DNA of 64,000 nucleotides from an uncultured Pseudoflavonifractor sp. GTDB lineage: Bacteria; Bacillota; Clostridia; Oscillospirales; Oscillospiraceae. Positions 39,648 to 49,441 of this stretch are shown here, one piece after another. The position numbers were made by a program, and so were the translations under genes. The stretch is taken from positions 28,784 to 92,783 of the forward strand of contig CANEAY010000009.1 in assembly GCA_947425785.1 (NCBI GenBank), written 5' to 3'. Positions within the stretch are counted from its first letter, which is position 1. Each line of letters opens with the position of its first letter. The notes under the pieces were generated by a model. The model searched no databases. It saw only the letters and a list, made by a program, of their open reading frames with translations, and was not told where the DNA came from.

Positions 39648-39860
39648 TTACTTGCCAAGTTTCACACCGTGTTGCTCTTGGATATTATCATCGGCTACTG
39701 CCAGGGTCATAGACCCGGTAAGGCGAGTGCCGACCCGGTACTGCCCCTCGATGGTCTCTCTGCTGTTCACATCTGCAATTTCATAAGGCTGGCCTGCCTT
39801 CGAAATGCCTCTGGACACAGGGGCGAGACTGGAAACCATCTTTCCCGTCTGCTTGTCCAT
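39648..39860 (-). CDS. Small protein upstream of rep, unknown
   Basis: MDKQTGKMVSSLAPVSRGISKAGQPYEIADVNSRETIEGQYRVGTRLTGSMTLAVADDNIQEQHGVKLGK. Confidence 0.65.
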   Translation of the reverse strand: MDKQTGKMVSSLAPVSRGISKAGQPYEIADVNSRETIEGQYRVGTRLTGSMTLAVADDNIQEQHGVKLGK

Positions 39861-40150
39861 ATAGCACGAAGTTACAACATACTCCTTGGTCGTAGCGTGT
39901 TTCCTCCTTTCTCCTGCTCGTCAGCAGGGGGCTGCGCCAGGGGTCGTCACTCCTGTGGTGGTCAGCATAACACAGGGTTCTTGTTTTGTACACGCTCCGG
40001 CTGAAACAGGGAATGATGAGCCTGATACACTTTGCGGCACCGTTCTTGTACTCTTTAAACCTTTGAGGTACAATCCCACTTGCAAAAAAGGTTGCCATAT
40101 GCTACCATTGGCACAGATAAGACCACGTTAGAGGGGTAGGGGTGAATAAT

Positions 40151-40723
40151 ATGGCGCAACAAGACATCAAACCCAAGGAGTTTGTTTCTAACGAGGATAT
40201 CAAAGGTTCAATTTCAGCCGCAATGAAAGAATTGTACAAACGCTCCGGCAAACCCTCACATAAAGAGTTTGCTAATATGTGCGGGATTTCAAAAAGCACG
40301 TTTGCAAGGGCGTTAAATGGAAAATTATCTCTAATGACGGCTATACAAATATCGGATGCGTGTTGTGTCAGCCTGGACTTTATTTACAAGTTCGATAAAA
40401 CTTTAAAGCCGACGGTAACACCCTGGGAGCAACATATCATTCCCACTATACAAGAAATGGAATTTTCCAGAGTAAAGTATGCCATTCCTGCCGTTATCGT
40501 TTCCGCCAGTGTTGCAACGTTTTTTGAGGACATTTGGAAAGCTGAACAAGCCAAACTGCCAGAGAAGTTATTGCAGGAGGTAAAAACCCAGGCAAGAGCA
40601 GCACTATCCAAGAGGGGGCCGGACACGGATAAAACAGAGAGGGTGTATGCCCTTATTCCCGTTGAGAAATTCTTGTGTGCAATGCAATTAGATGACCTAG
40701 ATATAAGGCCAGCCCTTGAGTAA
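40151..40723 (+). CDS. HTH-domain transcriptional regulator
   Basis: HKEFANMCGISKSTFARALNGKLSLMTAIQISDACCVSLDFIY. Confidence 0.75.
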   Translation: MAQQDIKPKEFVSNEDIKGSISAAMKELYKRSGKPSHKEFANMCGISKSTFARALNGKLSLMTAIQISDACCVSLDFIYKFDKTLKPTVTPWEQHIIPTIQEMEFSRVKYAIPAVIVSASVATFFEDIWKAEQAKLPEKLLQEVKTQARAALSKRGPDTDKTERVYALIPVEKFLCAMQLDDLDIRPALE

Positions 40724-40742
40724 GCTACTCAAGGGCTGGCCT
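40707..40742. terminator. Convergent terminator overlapping the regulator stop codon
   Basis: GGCCAGCCCTTGAGTA-AGC-TACTCAAGGGCTGGCC-TTTT, perfect 16-bp stem. Confidence 0.9.
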
Positions 40743-40751
40743 TTTCATCCT

Positions 40752-40988
40752 CTATTCCCCTTTTTGTGGCTGGGCCAGGCGATCCATGCTGACCCCCAGA
40801 GCCACGGAGATTTTGTAGAATGTCTCTACCGAGAAATTATAACCGGCCTTTTCGCTTTGTATCTGCCGGATAAAGTCATGGGACAAACCCACCGCCTCCG
40901 CAAGCTGGGCGGAGGTCATGCCCTTCTCCTTGCGGTAGCGGCGAATGTTGGCCCGTATGGTGTCGTATATGTTATGGTCAAATTCCAT
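40752..40988 (-). CDS. XRE-family regulator
   Basis: IRANIRRYRKEKGMTSAQLAEAVGLSHDFIRQIQSEKAGYNFSVETFYKISVALGVSMDRL. Confidence 0.9.
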   Translation of the reverse strand: MEFDHNIYDTIRANIRRYRKEKGMTSAQLAEAVGLSHDFIRQIQSEKAGYNFSVETFYKISVALGVSMDRLAQPQKGE

Positions 40989-41129
40989 GAGCTATCACCT
41001 AACAAAAGTATAGTCGCCATGCTGTTCTTTGTATGTTAGGCGATAGCTCACATTTTCTCTTGCGATAGCCAGGAAGGTATGGTACACTAGAGAAGCAAAC
41101 CCCAAATTTTACCTTGGAGGGACGTAAAG

Positions 41130-41741
41130 ATGAAGAAAAGAGCATTATCCCTTCTCCTGGCCCTGGCGTTGGCTCTTTGTCTGGCCGCTTGCGGTGGCAC
41201 GCCGGAGGAGCCCACTCCGGCTCCCAGCCCGACCCCAAAGGTGACCGCTACCCCTACTCCCACCCCCATGCCGACACCTACCCCGGAACCTACCCCGACG
41301 CCGGAGCCGACGGCCACGCCTACCCCTGCCCCCACTCCCACGCCTACGCTGGAGCCGACCCCGACACCTACGGCTGTACCGGAGGACTACATCTACGGCA
41401 ACGCCATTGGAGAAAAGACTAACAACCCAGTTCCTGCTGCCATCCCTGTGGAGGTGCAGCAGACGCCTGCTCCCGTCGAAACCGTTCCGTCTGCCGTTTA
41501 TCAGGCACCTGTGGTGATTCCCAACAACACCATTCCTCCTGAGGACGACGTTAAAGCATTAACGATTGAAGAAGCTATTGAAATGTTTAACATTTTACCT
41601 GAAACAATAGATGCTATGAAGAACAGCCCCAGCGAGTTTCATGTGGATCCAGAACTTAACAAATTTAACATTAGAGAACCTCGCATAAAGAAGTACAGAT
41701 TTATAGTTCAATATGCCCGACAAAGTTGTAGTAGATTTTGA
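41130..41741 (+). pseudogene. Pro/Thr-rich lipoprotein truncated by the nested element
   Basis: Lipobox LCLAAC, PTPTPEP repeats; native frame probably ends near 41678 and resumes at 49984-50025. Confidence 0.65.
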
Positions 41742-43326
41742 TGTCCCGGTGGGTCTCCCCATCAATCTGGTACTTCTCGCCGACCTCGATGCGCTTTACC
41801 AAACGCAGGAGGGTGGGGCGGTCAAGTTCTTCAAGCTGGGAGTAGTCCCGGATCAGGTTCAGCCAGCTATCGGCGGCGCATTCGTCCTCCCTATGAGACT
41901 CCAACTGCGCCGTGAGCTGTGTCCGCTGTTCCAGCTTTTCCCGGCGCTCCGCCTCGTAGCGGTTCAGCAATTGGACGCACAGCGCCTCCGGCATGACGCC
42001 TTTCACCTTGTCCTCGTAGGCCGCCACCACCAACCTATCCAGTTCGGCCAGCCGCTTATCCAACGCCGCCAGCGTGGCCCGGAGCGTTTTCGTCTGCTCC
42101 AGGGTAGCGGCGTTCTTCTGGGCAAGTATCTTCTCTTTGAGAGCGGCAGGGCTGTTCTGCGCCAGCGTTGCCTTGCAGCGGATGTCCAGCAAAAGCAGTT
42201 GGGCCAGCACCTTGTAGTTGATATAGTGCGAAGTGCAGACCGCCTTGCCGCCGCTCATATACCGATTGCAGGTGTACGCTTTGAATTCACCAAAGTGACC
42301 ATCGGCGTGGCGTTTCCGGCTGCGGTAGTCCTTCTGGTAGCGCATCGACCCGCCACAGTCCATACAGTAGAGGACGCCGGCAAAGGTAGAGATTTCCCCG
42401 TCACTGCCGGAGCGCCCCTTGGATGGGTGATTGTCCAGCCTCTGAACGGCATCCCAGACCTCCTGAGAGATAAGCGGCTCATGGGTATGCTCCACCTTAA
42501 TCCAGTCCTCTCTCGGCTTGCTGATCTGCTTGTGGACCTTGTAGGAGACGGTGCCGGTTTTGTTCTGCACCATGTGGCCGAGATAGACCTCATTTCGCAG
42601 GATAGTCTTGACGGTCACATCGTTCCAGTACGTCGTTTCGCCCCGCAGGTTTGGTCGGCCCTCCGCCATGTAGTAGAAGCCACGCGGCGAGGGTACGCCC
42701 TCCTCATTGAGCGTTCGGGCAATTTTCCGAAAGCTGTCGCCCTGCAAGCGCATATCGAAAATGCGGCGGACAACAGGCGCGGTCACAGGGTCAATTTCGA
42801 GGATGTGCTTGTCCGCCGGAGATTTTCGGTAGCCGATAGGTGCGTAGCATCCGACATACTTTCCGCTCTTGAACGTAGACTGCTTTACCGCCCGAATTTT
42901 AGAACTTGTATCCCGGGCGTACAGGTCATTCATGACGTTCTTCAGAATGACCAGCATCTCGTTGTTCTTGTGAATGGTGTCCACACCGTCATTGAGGGCG
43001 ATGAACCGGCATCCCATACTTGGGAAAACGATGTCCGTATAACGTCCCGCCTCAATGTAGTCTCTGCCAAGGCGACTGAGGTCTTTACATAATATCAGAT
43101 TGATTTTCCCCGCTCTCGCATCAGCAATCATCTGATTGAACATGGGCCGATCGAAGGTCGTACCCGAGACTCCATCGTCACAGTAGGCGGCGTAGAGGTT
43201 CCAGCCCTGCTCCCGCACATACTGGCTGAGCATAATTTTCTGATTTTCAATGGACACGGACTCCCCGGTTCTCTCGTCATCGCGGCTGAGTCTGCAATAG
43301 ATTCCAACATTGTAGTTTTCCTGCAT
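41701..43326 (-). CDS. Large serine recombinase (TnpX-like)
   Basis: MQENYNVGIYCRLSRDDERTGESVSIENQKIMLSQYV; zinc ribbon CMDCGGSM. Confidence 0.94.
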   Translation of the reverse strand: MQENYNVGIYCRLSRDDERTGESVSIENQKIMLSQYVREQGWNLYAAYCDDGVSGTTFDRPMFNQMIADARAGKINLILCKDLSRLGRDYIEAGRYTDIVFPSMGCRFIALNDGVDTIHKNNEMLVILKNVMNDLYARDTSSKIRAVKQSTFKSGKYVGCYAPIGYRKSPADKHILEIDPVTAPVVRRIFDMRLQGDSFRKIARTLNEEGVPSPRGFYYMAEGRPNLRGETTYWNDVTVKTILRNEVYLGHMVQNKTGTVSYKVHKQISKPREDWIKVEHTHEPLISQEVWDAVQRLDNHPSKGRSGSDGEISTFAGVLYCMDCGGSMRYQKDYRSRKRHADGHFGEFKAYTCNRYMSGGKAVCTSHYINYKVLAQLLLLDIRCKATLAQNSPAALKEKILAQKNAATLEQTKTLRATLAALDKRLAELDRLVVAAYEDKVKGVMPEALCVQLLNRYEAERREKLEQRTQLTAQLESHREDECAADSWLNLIRDYSQLEELDRPTLLRLVKRIEVGEKYQIDGETHRDIKIYYNFVGHIEL

Positions 43327-43438
43327 CTTGATTTTTTTACCTCCCTGGACGCAGGTACATGGCATCGTGTTACCTGATGCCATTATACCCGCTTTATCAC
43401 TGTAAAGCAATAACCTCCCTCGCAAAAACAGGAAAAAT

Positions 43439-43657
43439 TTATGCCGTCTGCCGCCGGTTTCGCTCCAGTTCTATCGTGTCCAGCACCTCACCCATACCCG
43501 CCTTTTCAGAAAACCTGCTGATCAGGTGATAAGTCACTCCGTCTATCTCCACGTCAAGCCCCAGGTTCAAAAATGCGTTTCTCTGCCCTCCATACTCAAA
43601 GCCGGGAAACATCCCCTCGATGGCAATTTCTACAGGCTGTTTTTCAATTTCCCTCAA
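43439..43657 (-). CDS. Small protein of the nested element
   Basis: MREIEKQPVEIAIEGMFPGFEYGGQRNAFLNLGLDVEIDGVTYHLISRFSEKAGMGEVLDTIELERNRRQTA. Confidence 0.6.
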   Translation of the reverse strand: MREIEKQPVEIAIEGMFPGFEYGGQRNAFLNLGLDVEIDGVTYHLISRFSEKAGMGEVLDTIELERNRRQTA

Positions 43658-44103
43658 GCGATACCTCCCATTCTCCGCAAGGTGTCCACGGTGTTGCCAA
43701 GCGCATTGTAAAGCCCCTGATTTTGGGGATTTTCCATACTGACCTTCGCCGCCATTCGGATTTTCCGCAAAGCGTTTTCTACCTCCCGTGTCGTGTACCC
43801 GGCTTGAACGGCATCAATCGCAAGATTAGCGAGGTAGACGCAATCAGTGCGGGACAGCCTGTCCTGCATGACCATTCGACCGAGCTGTTCCAGAACACCA
43901 TCCCGCGATTTCAGAGTTTTCGCCTCCATGCTCTCCAGCCATAGCAGTTCCCTGTTTTGAATTTCGGCAGCGGCTACCGATAACAGGTGGACGCCCTCGT
44001 ACATATACATCTTGTTCAGTGCCTGCCGCCGGCTGGGGGCGTATTCCTCCGTGATGTGGGCGTCCAGTTTTGGTCTGCCCCGTCTGCGCTTGATTTCCTC
44101 CAT
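43654..44103 (-). CDS. Helical protein of the nested element, unknown
   Basis: MEEIKRRRGRPKLDAHITEEYAPSRRQALNKMYMYEGVHLL; 4-nt overlap with the next ORF. Confidence 0.65.
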   Translation of the reverse strand: MEEIKRRRGRPKLDAHITEEYAPSRRQALNKMYMYEGVHLLSVAAAEIQNRELLWLESMEAKTLKSRDGVLEQLGRMVMQDRLSRTDCVYLANLAIDAVQAGYTTREVENALRKIRMAAKVSMENPQNQGLYNALGNTVDTLRRMGGIA

Positions 44104-44132
44104 GTTCACCAATCCTTTCGTAAAAAACAAAA

Positions 44133-44192
44133 ATGCAGATACAATAAGACCGCCCACAACGATAAGTTGCGGTTCGGTCTATGTATCTGCAT
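44133..44192. repeat. Long interrupted stem-loop upstream of 44103
   Basis: ATGCAGATACA ... TGTATCTGCAT plus inner AGACCG/CGGTCT pairing. Confidence 0.75.
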
Positions 44193-44795
44193 GGAAAAAA
44201 TATAAACAGTATTCAGTTCCCTATTATCATAGCACAAACGGATGTTCCTGTCAATGGTCGCGGAGAAATTTTTGTCAAGGGTCGGCGAAAACAGGGGGTG
44301 CAACCCCATTCCCGGAACGGGGTAGGAAACGCAAAATCAACAGCGGACGGCAGCCCTAAAGCGGCAGAATGCCGCGCAGCCAGACCAGCGGAGCGGTCTG
44401 TTCCGAGGGTTTGGGAAACTTCCCAACGAGCAGAAACAGCAGGTTCCGGCAACGCCGGGAATCGCTGTTTCGAGCCTTTGTATATACAAAGGCACTGCTC
44501 GCGCAGGATAGCAGACCACTATCAACGGGTCAAAAATGCCCGTTGATTTTGGTGGCAGGTTTGTCATCGCCACTCCGGGAAGTGACCTTTGGGCGGAAGT
44601 GCGCTACTGCGCGAGCAATGTATTTGTTCCCACAAATACGCAAAACGGACTTTCAACGTTGCCGCCGAAAGTCCGTTTTTACTCGTTGGGGCCGTACCCC
44701 AAAACCCCGTGAACAGCCCCTCGCCGGGGCTGGCTGCGCGTTCGATTCCCGAACGCTGAGGATTACATACATCTGCAAAATGTTGACTTGATTGA

Positions 44796-47075
44796 TCAGT
44801 ACCAATCGTGTTTTTCGTTCCGGTCAAGGGCATTGATCTGTGCCATTTCAGCGTCCGTCAACGTGAAACCGTACAACTCTGTGTTTTCTTTTATGTGGTC
44901 GGAATTGCTGGAGCCAGGAATGACTACAACGCCCTTTTGCAGATTCCACCGGAGGATTACCTGGGCCGAAGATACGCCGTGGCTTTTGGCGATGGCGGAG
45001 ATCACTTCATTGCCCAGTAATTCCGCCGTGTGTCCCCGGCCTCCCAGGGGATACCAGCCCTGTACCACGATACCAAGGTCCTGGATATAGGGGATCACAT
45101 CATTCTCCTGGTAGTAGGGATGGATTTCATTCTGTACCAGCGCCGGGGTGATCGTCACCTGGGGAAGAAATTCTTCCAGCTCCTTCACATACCAGTTGGA
45201 CAGACCCAGGGAGCGGATCTGCCCCGATTCCACAAACGTCTCCATGGCCTGATATGCTTTGACATCGTTCCGGTCGGGATGGTGGAGCAGCATCATATCC
45301 ACATAGCCGATGTTCAGCCGGTCCAGGCAGGCTTGGAGGGAAGATTCCGGGTCAGCCATTTCGCTGCCCGGATAAATTTTTGTAATCACGAAAATTTCTT
45401 CCCGCTTAATGCCCAGTTCCTCCATGGCCTCCCGGATGGCCTGCCCCACTTCTTCCTCATTGCCATAGGCGGAGGCGGTGTCGATCAGCCGGACCCCGCT
45501 GGCCAAAGCGGATTTCACGGAATTGACACAGGTTTCCCCATGCAGACTGTAAGTCCCCAGGCCATTGATGGGCATTTCATAGCCGCTGTTGAGGGTAACG
45601 GTTCTCGTTTCAAAGTTGAACCTGCCGGGAGAATCAGAAGCCAAGGCAAACGTAATATCCACATCTCCGCCGTCAAGGGCCTCCCGCAGGCCGCTGGGGT
45701 CGTCAATTTTGCCCAGCCGGGTAAAGCTCCAGGAGTTTTCTGCGTAGTAGACAGTGATCTGATTCCCTTGATAAAGGATAATGTCCCCTGGAGAGGTTGT
45801 GATTTGCTCATCATTTCGGGGCAGCGTGGCTCCTAACGCTCCGACCTTCTCAAAACTGCCGTAGTCATGGGCGGAAACCGTCAGTGGGCCGTTTTTCAAC
45901 AGCTCGGCAAAGGCTTTTGCGGAGGAATTATCTGCCAGAGTAGCGGGGTAGGTATGCCCATTGAAGGAAACATTGATTTTGGTTGCAGCAGACTCGTTAT
46001 GTGACGGTAGCTCCAGACCACTGATCCACTCCTCCATCGTACTCCGAGAGGTTCCGCTGGCAAACCGGCGTCCGGCAAACCAGTTTGCACCGCTGGCCAG
46101 AGGGTGCAGATTTGTGTCACTGGAGCCGATGCCGCTGGAATGAGAGGTGCAGAAGGGGACGATAGTCTTTCCGGTGAAGTCATAGCTTTCCAGGAAGGTG
46201 TAGATGATTTTGGGAGCTTGGCCATGCCAAATGGGATAGCCAAGGAACACCACATCATAGTCCGCCATGTTGTCCACGCTCCCGGAGATAGCGGGGCGGG
46301 CAGAGGAATCATTCTGTTCCTGGTCAGCCCTGCCGTTGGTGTAGTAGGCCAAGTCAGCCTCCGTATAGGGAACCTCCGGTACGATCTCATAGAGGTCAGC
46401 GTTCAGAATGTCGGCCGCATACTCCGCCAAAGGGCGGGTGGTGTTGGTGGCGGAGAAATAGGCCACCAGAATTTTGGATTTCATCACCGGGTTATCCTCC
46501 GTATTCAGCTTATCGTAAAGCTCCACTGCTATTTCGGCGCGGGTAGCGGGGACAGCCAGGGATGCATCGCCAGTCCACACAGGACTCTCTCCGGCATAGC
46601 GTCCCAGGATGACGGTAAGCTGTTCTTTTGTTACCGGGTCGTTGACGCCAAAGACGCTGTTGCCATAGCCTTGAATCAGTTTTTGCTCCGCCGCCCATAT
46701 TGCGGCATCCGTGTACCAAGCCCCGGCCTCTGCATCGGAAAAGACCGATGTGCCGCTGACGGCCGGACTGCCCGCCGCCCGGTAGAGGACGGTCGCCAGC
46801 ATAGCGCGGGTCAGTGTCCCGTTCGGGTCAAAACGGTTGCCGTCCACACCAGCCATCAAACCGTTTTCCTTGCACCATGCCACCGCCTGAGCATACGGGG
46901 CATCCGCAGGAACATCGGTGAAAGCGGCCGTGGGCTGGGTTTCAGATGTAAGCGTCGCGCTGTTCACATCCGTTCTGCCGCTGGCGGAGGGAACCTCCGC
47001 CGCAGAGCAGGAGGTCATGGTTAGGCAACACATCATGCAGACTGCTGCTATCAAGGAAAGAACTCGTTTTTTCAT
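44796..47075 (-). CDS. Lipoprotein with SLH, flavodoxin, cyclophilin-like and aldo/keto reductase domains
   Basis: Lipobox MTSCSAAE; SLH FTDVPADAPYAQAVAWCKENGLMAGV; flavodoxin ILVAYFSATNTTRPLAEYAAD; cyclophilin-like INVSFNGHTYPATLADNSSAKAFAELL; AKR MPINGLGTYSLHG...LLHHPDRNDV. Confidence 0.9.
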   Translation of the reverse strand: MKKRVLSLIAAVCMMCCLTMTSCSAAEVPSASGRTDVNSATLTSETQPTAAFTDVPADAPYAQAVAWCKENGLMAGVDGNRFDPNGTLTRAMLATVLYRAAGSPAVSGTSVFSDAEAGAWYTDAAIWAAEQKLIQGYGNSVFGVNDPVTKEQLTVILGRYAGESPVWTGDASLAVPATRAEIAVELYDKLNTEDNPVMKSKILVAYFSATNTTRPLAEYAADILNADLYEIVPEVPYTEADLAYYTNGRADQEQNDSSARPAISGSVDNMADYDVVFLGYPIWHGQAPKIIYTFLESYDFTGKTIVPFCTSHSSGIGSSDTNLHPLASGANWFAGRRFASGTSRSTMEEWISGLELPSHNESAATKINVSFNGHTYPATLADNSSAKAFAELLKNGPLTVSAHDYGSFEKVGALGATLPRNDEQITTSPGDIILYQGNQITVYYAENSWSFTRLGKIDDPSGLREALDGGDVDITFALASDSPGRFNFETRTVTLNSGYEMPINGLGTYSLHGETCVNSVKSALASGVRLIDTASAYGNEEEVGQAIREAMEELGIKREEIFVITKIYPGSEMADPESSLQACLDRLNIGYVDMMLLHHPDRNDVKAYQAMETFVESGQIRSLGLSNWYVKELEEFLPQVTITPALVQNEIHPYYQENDVIPYIQDLGIVVQGWYPLGGRGHTAELLGNEVISAIAKSHGVSSAQVILRWNLQKGVVVIPGSSNSDHIKENTELYGFTLTDAEMAQINALDRNEKHDWY

Positions 47076-47092
47076 GTTGTCCCTCTCATCAA

Positions 47093-48073
47093 TTAACGAA
47101 GATTGTCTTGAAAGAAAGCTGTCAGCTTATCAAAGGGGATCGCGTCCTTACTGCCGCCGTCGTACAGATCGGTATGCACGGCATCGGGGATGATGAGCAG
47201 TTCCTTGTTGTCCCCGGTCAGTTTGGCAAAGGCATCCCTGCTGAAATAGTAGGAGTGGGCCTTCTCACCGTGAACCAGCAGGACGGCGCTGCGAATCTCG
47301 CTGGCATAACAGAGGATGGGCTGGTTGAGGAAGGACATACAGCCGATTTTGTTCCAGCCGCCATTAGAGTTGAGGGAGCGGGCATGGTAGCCCCGGCTGG
47401 TCTTGTAGTAGTTGTAGTAGTCCTTCACGAAGAAGGGGGTGTCCTCCGGGAGCGGGTCCACCACGCCGCCGCCCAACTCGTAGCTGCCATTTCTATAGTC
47501 CACGATCCGCTGGGCATTCATGGCTTTCCGCTTTTCGTGGCGGCTCTCAGCCGTGTTCTCGTCGTCAAAGTAACCCTGAGCGTTCACACGGCTCATATCG
47601 TACATGGTGATCGCGGCGGTGGCTTTCACGCGGGTATCCAGCGCGGCGGCGTTCAGCGCCATGCCGCCCCAGCCGCAGATGCCGATGATGCCGATCTTCT
47701 CCGGGTCCACATTCTCCTGGACGGAGAGAAAGTCCACCGCCGCCTGGAAGTCCTCGGTGTTGATGTCGGGGGAGGCCATGTAGCGGGGAGTGCCGCCGCT
47801 CTCGCCGGTAAAGGAGGGGTCGAAAGCGATGGTCAGAAAGCCCCGCTCCGCCATAGTCTGGGCGTACAGCCCGGATGCCTGCTCCTTCACCGCGCCGAAG
47901 GGTCCGCAGACGGCGATGGCCGCCAGTTTCCCGGTTGCGCCCTTGGGCTGATACAGGTCCGCCGTCAGAGTGATGCCGTAGCGATTGTGGAACGTCACCT
48001 TGCGATGCTCCACTTTGTCGCTCTTGGGAAAGGTTTTATCCCACGCTTGGGTCAAAATCAGGTTTTCTTCCAT
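47093..48073 (-). CDS. Alpha/beta hydrolase (dienelactone hydrolase-like)
   Basis: GITLTADLYQPKG; GIIGICGWGGMALNAA; VHGEKAHSYYFS. Confidence 0.88.
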   Translation of the reverse strand: MEENLILTQAWDKTFPKSDKVEHRKVTFHNRYGITLTADLYQPKGATGKLAAIAVCGPFGAVKEQASGLYAQTMAERGFLTIAFDPSFTGESGGTPRYMASPDINTEDFQAAVDFLSVQENVDPEKIGIIGICGWGGMALNAAALDTRVKATAAITMYDMSRVNAQGYFDDENTAESRHEKRKAMNAQRIVDYRNGSYELGGGVVDPLPEDTPFFVKDYYNYYKTSRGYHARSLNSNGGWNKIGCMSFLNQPILCYASEIRSAVLLVHGEKAHSYYFSRDAFAKLTGDNKELLIIPDAVHTDLYDGGSKDAIPFDKLTAFFQDNLR

Positions 48074-48085
48074 TTTAGATTCCTC

Positions 48086-48322
48086 CTAAAATTGTTTTTG
48101 CTTTTCAATTTGATAGACCAGATAATCCAGGCAGTCGATGTGTTTCTCGTTTTCGTGAACGGTGTCCAGCAGCTCCCGCCGGTGACAAGCGAGAACGCAA
48201 AGCAGCTTTGCTTGTTCGTTTGCTCTTGCCAAAGCAACACACTGGGTGATGGTATCTGAACCGCATCCGGCATCCAGCAAATTCTGACGAAAGATGCCTT
48301 CAACATCCGATGCTTCTGCCAT
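48086..48322 (-). CDS. Small conserved-looking protein
   Basis: MAEASDVEGIFRQNLLDAGCGSDTITQCVALARANEQAKLLCVLACHRRELLDTVHENEKHIDCLDYLVYQI. Confidence 0.75.
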   Translation of the reverse strand: MAEASDVEGIFRQNLLDAGCGSDTITQCVALARANEQAKLLCVLACHRRELLDTVHENEKHIDCLDYLVYQIEKQKQF

Positions 48323-48448
48323 ATCATCACCTCCCTGTGTCATTATGATAGGGCATCAGCAGTGAAATAGCAAATACTTCGTTTCTATATCATATTATTC
48401 TTGAATAGAATAACATGGTCTGTTATACTGTCTCTATGAGGTGATAAA

Positions 48449-49333
48449 ATGGAGATCAGGGTATTGCGCTACTTTTTGGAGGTGGCACGGGAGGGCAGTG
48501 TGACCCATGCAGCGGAGCGGCTGCACATATCTCAGCCCACCCTGTCCAAGCAGCTCAAGGACTTGGAGCGTGAATTGGGGAAAAAGCTCTTTGTTCGCAG
48601 CAGCTTCAGCGTCCGACTGACCGATGAGGGGATGCTTTTGCGCAAACGTGCGGAGGATATTCTGGATATGGTGGATAAGACGGAGGAGGAATTCAAGTCC
48701 CTGGGTGAGATCACCGGCGGGGATATTCACGTTGGCTGCGCGGAGTCGGACTGCATCAAGCATCTGGCCCGGCGGATCAAGGCAGTGCAGATGCAGGTTC
48801 CGGGCATACGGGTCCACCTGTACAGCGGCGATACCAATGATTTGGCGGAGCGGCTGGATCGGGGACTGTTGGATTTTGCGGTCATTGCCCAGGCGGTAGA
48901 TTTGTCAAAATACAATTATCTGGAACTTCCGGGGGTGGACACCTGGGGCGTGGTGATGAGGAAGGACACTCCACTGGCACAAAAGAAGGCCGTCTGCATT
49001 GACGACCTTTTGAACCTGCCTCTCATTGTATCCAGGCAGGGACTTCGGGAGGATATTCCCAAACTGTTTGGAGAAACGGTAGACCGACTGCATATTACAG
49101 CGACCCTCAACCTGACCTATAACGGCAGCGTTATGGCGCGGGAAGGGCTGGGATATGTACTGACCTTCGACAAGTTGGTGGATACCAGCCAGGAGAGTGA
49201 ATTGTGCTTCCGGCCGCTGACGCCTGCGCTTGAAACGAAGCTGTATGTTATCTGGAAAAAGTATCAGGTATTCAGCCCGGCGGCGGAGCTTCTTCTGAAT
49301 GAGATGAAGGAACATTACGCCGCTGTCTTGTAA
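48449..49333 (+). CDS. LysR-family transcriptional regulator
   Basis: MEIRVLRYFLEVAREGSVTHAAERLHISQPTLSKQLKDLERELGKKLFVR; divergent from the hydrolase. Confidence 0.95.
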   Translation: MEIRVLRYFLEVAREGSVTHAAERLHISQPTLSKQLKDLERELGKKLFVRSSFSVRLTDEGMLLRKRAEDILDMVDKTEEEFKSLGEITGGDIHVGCAESDCIKHLARRIKAVQMQVPGIRVHLYSGDTNDLAERLDRGLLDFAVIAQAVDLSKYNYLELPGVDTWGVVMRKDTPLAQKKAVCIDDLLNLPLIVSRQGLREDIPKLFGETVDRLHITATLNLTYNGSVMAREGLGYVLTFDKLVDTSQESELCFRPLTPALETKLYVIWKKYQVFSPAAELLLNEMKEHYAAVL

Positions 49334-49441
49334 AATTGCCATCTGTAACGCATAAACGCCCACAGCCGACAGACCTGTAAGCAAGTCGGCTGTGGGTGTT
49401 CGCACTTTCTTAGCGGCGCATTTGCAAGGGTTTTGAACTCG

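Noticed and set aside
39781-40131. Overlapping short ORFs on both strands upstream of the HTH regulator
   Set aside because: No plausible ribosome-binding context or protein-like composition; the smaller 39648..39860 ORF explains the coding signal.
44720-44775. tRNA-like GCGTTCGATTCCCGAACGC segment
   Set aside because: Only a T-arm-like piece; no anticodon arm or acceptor pairing could be assembled.
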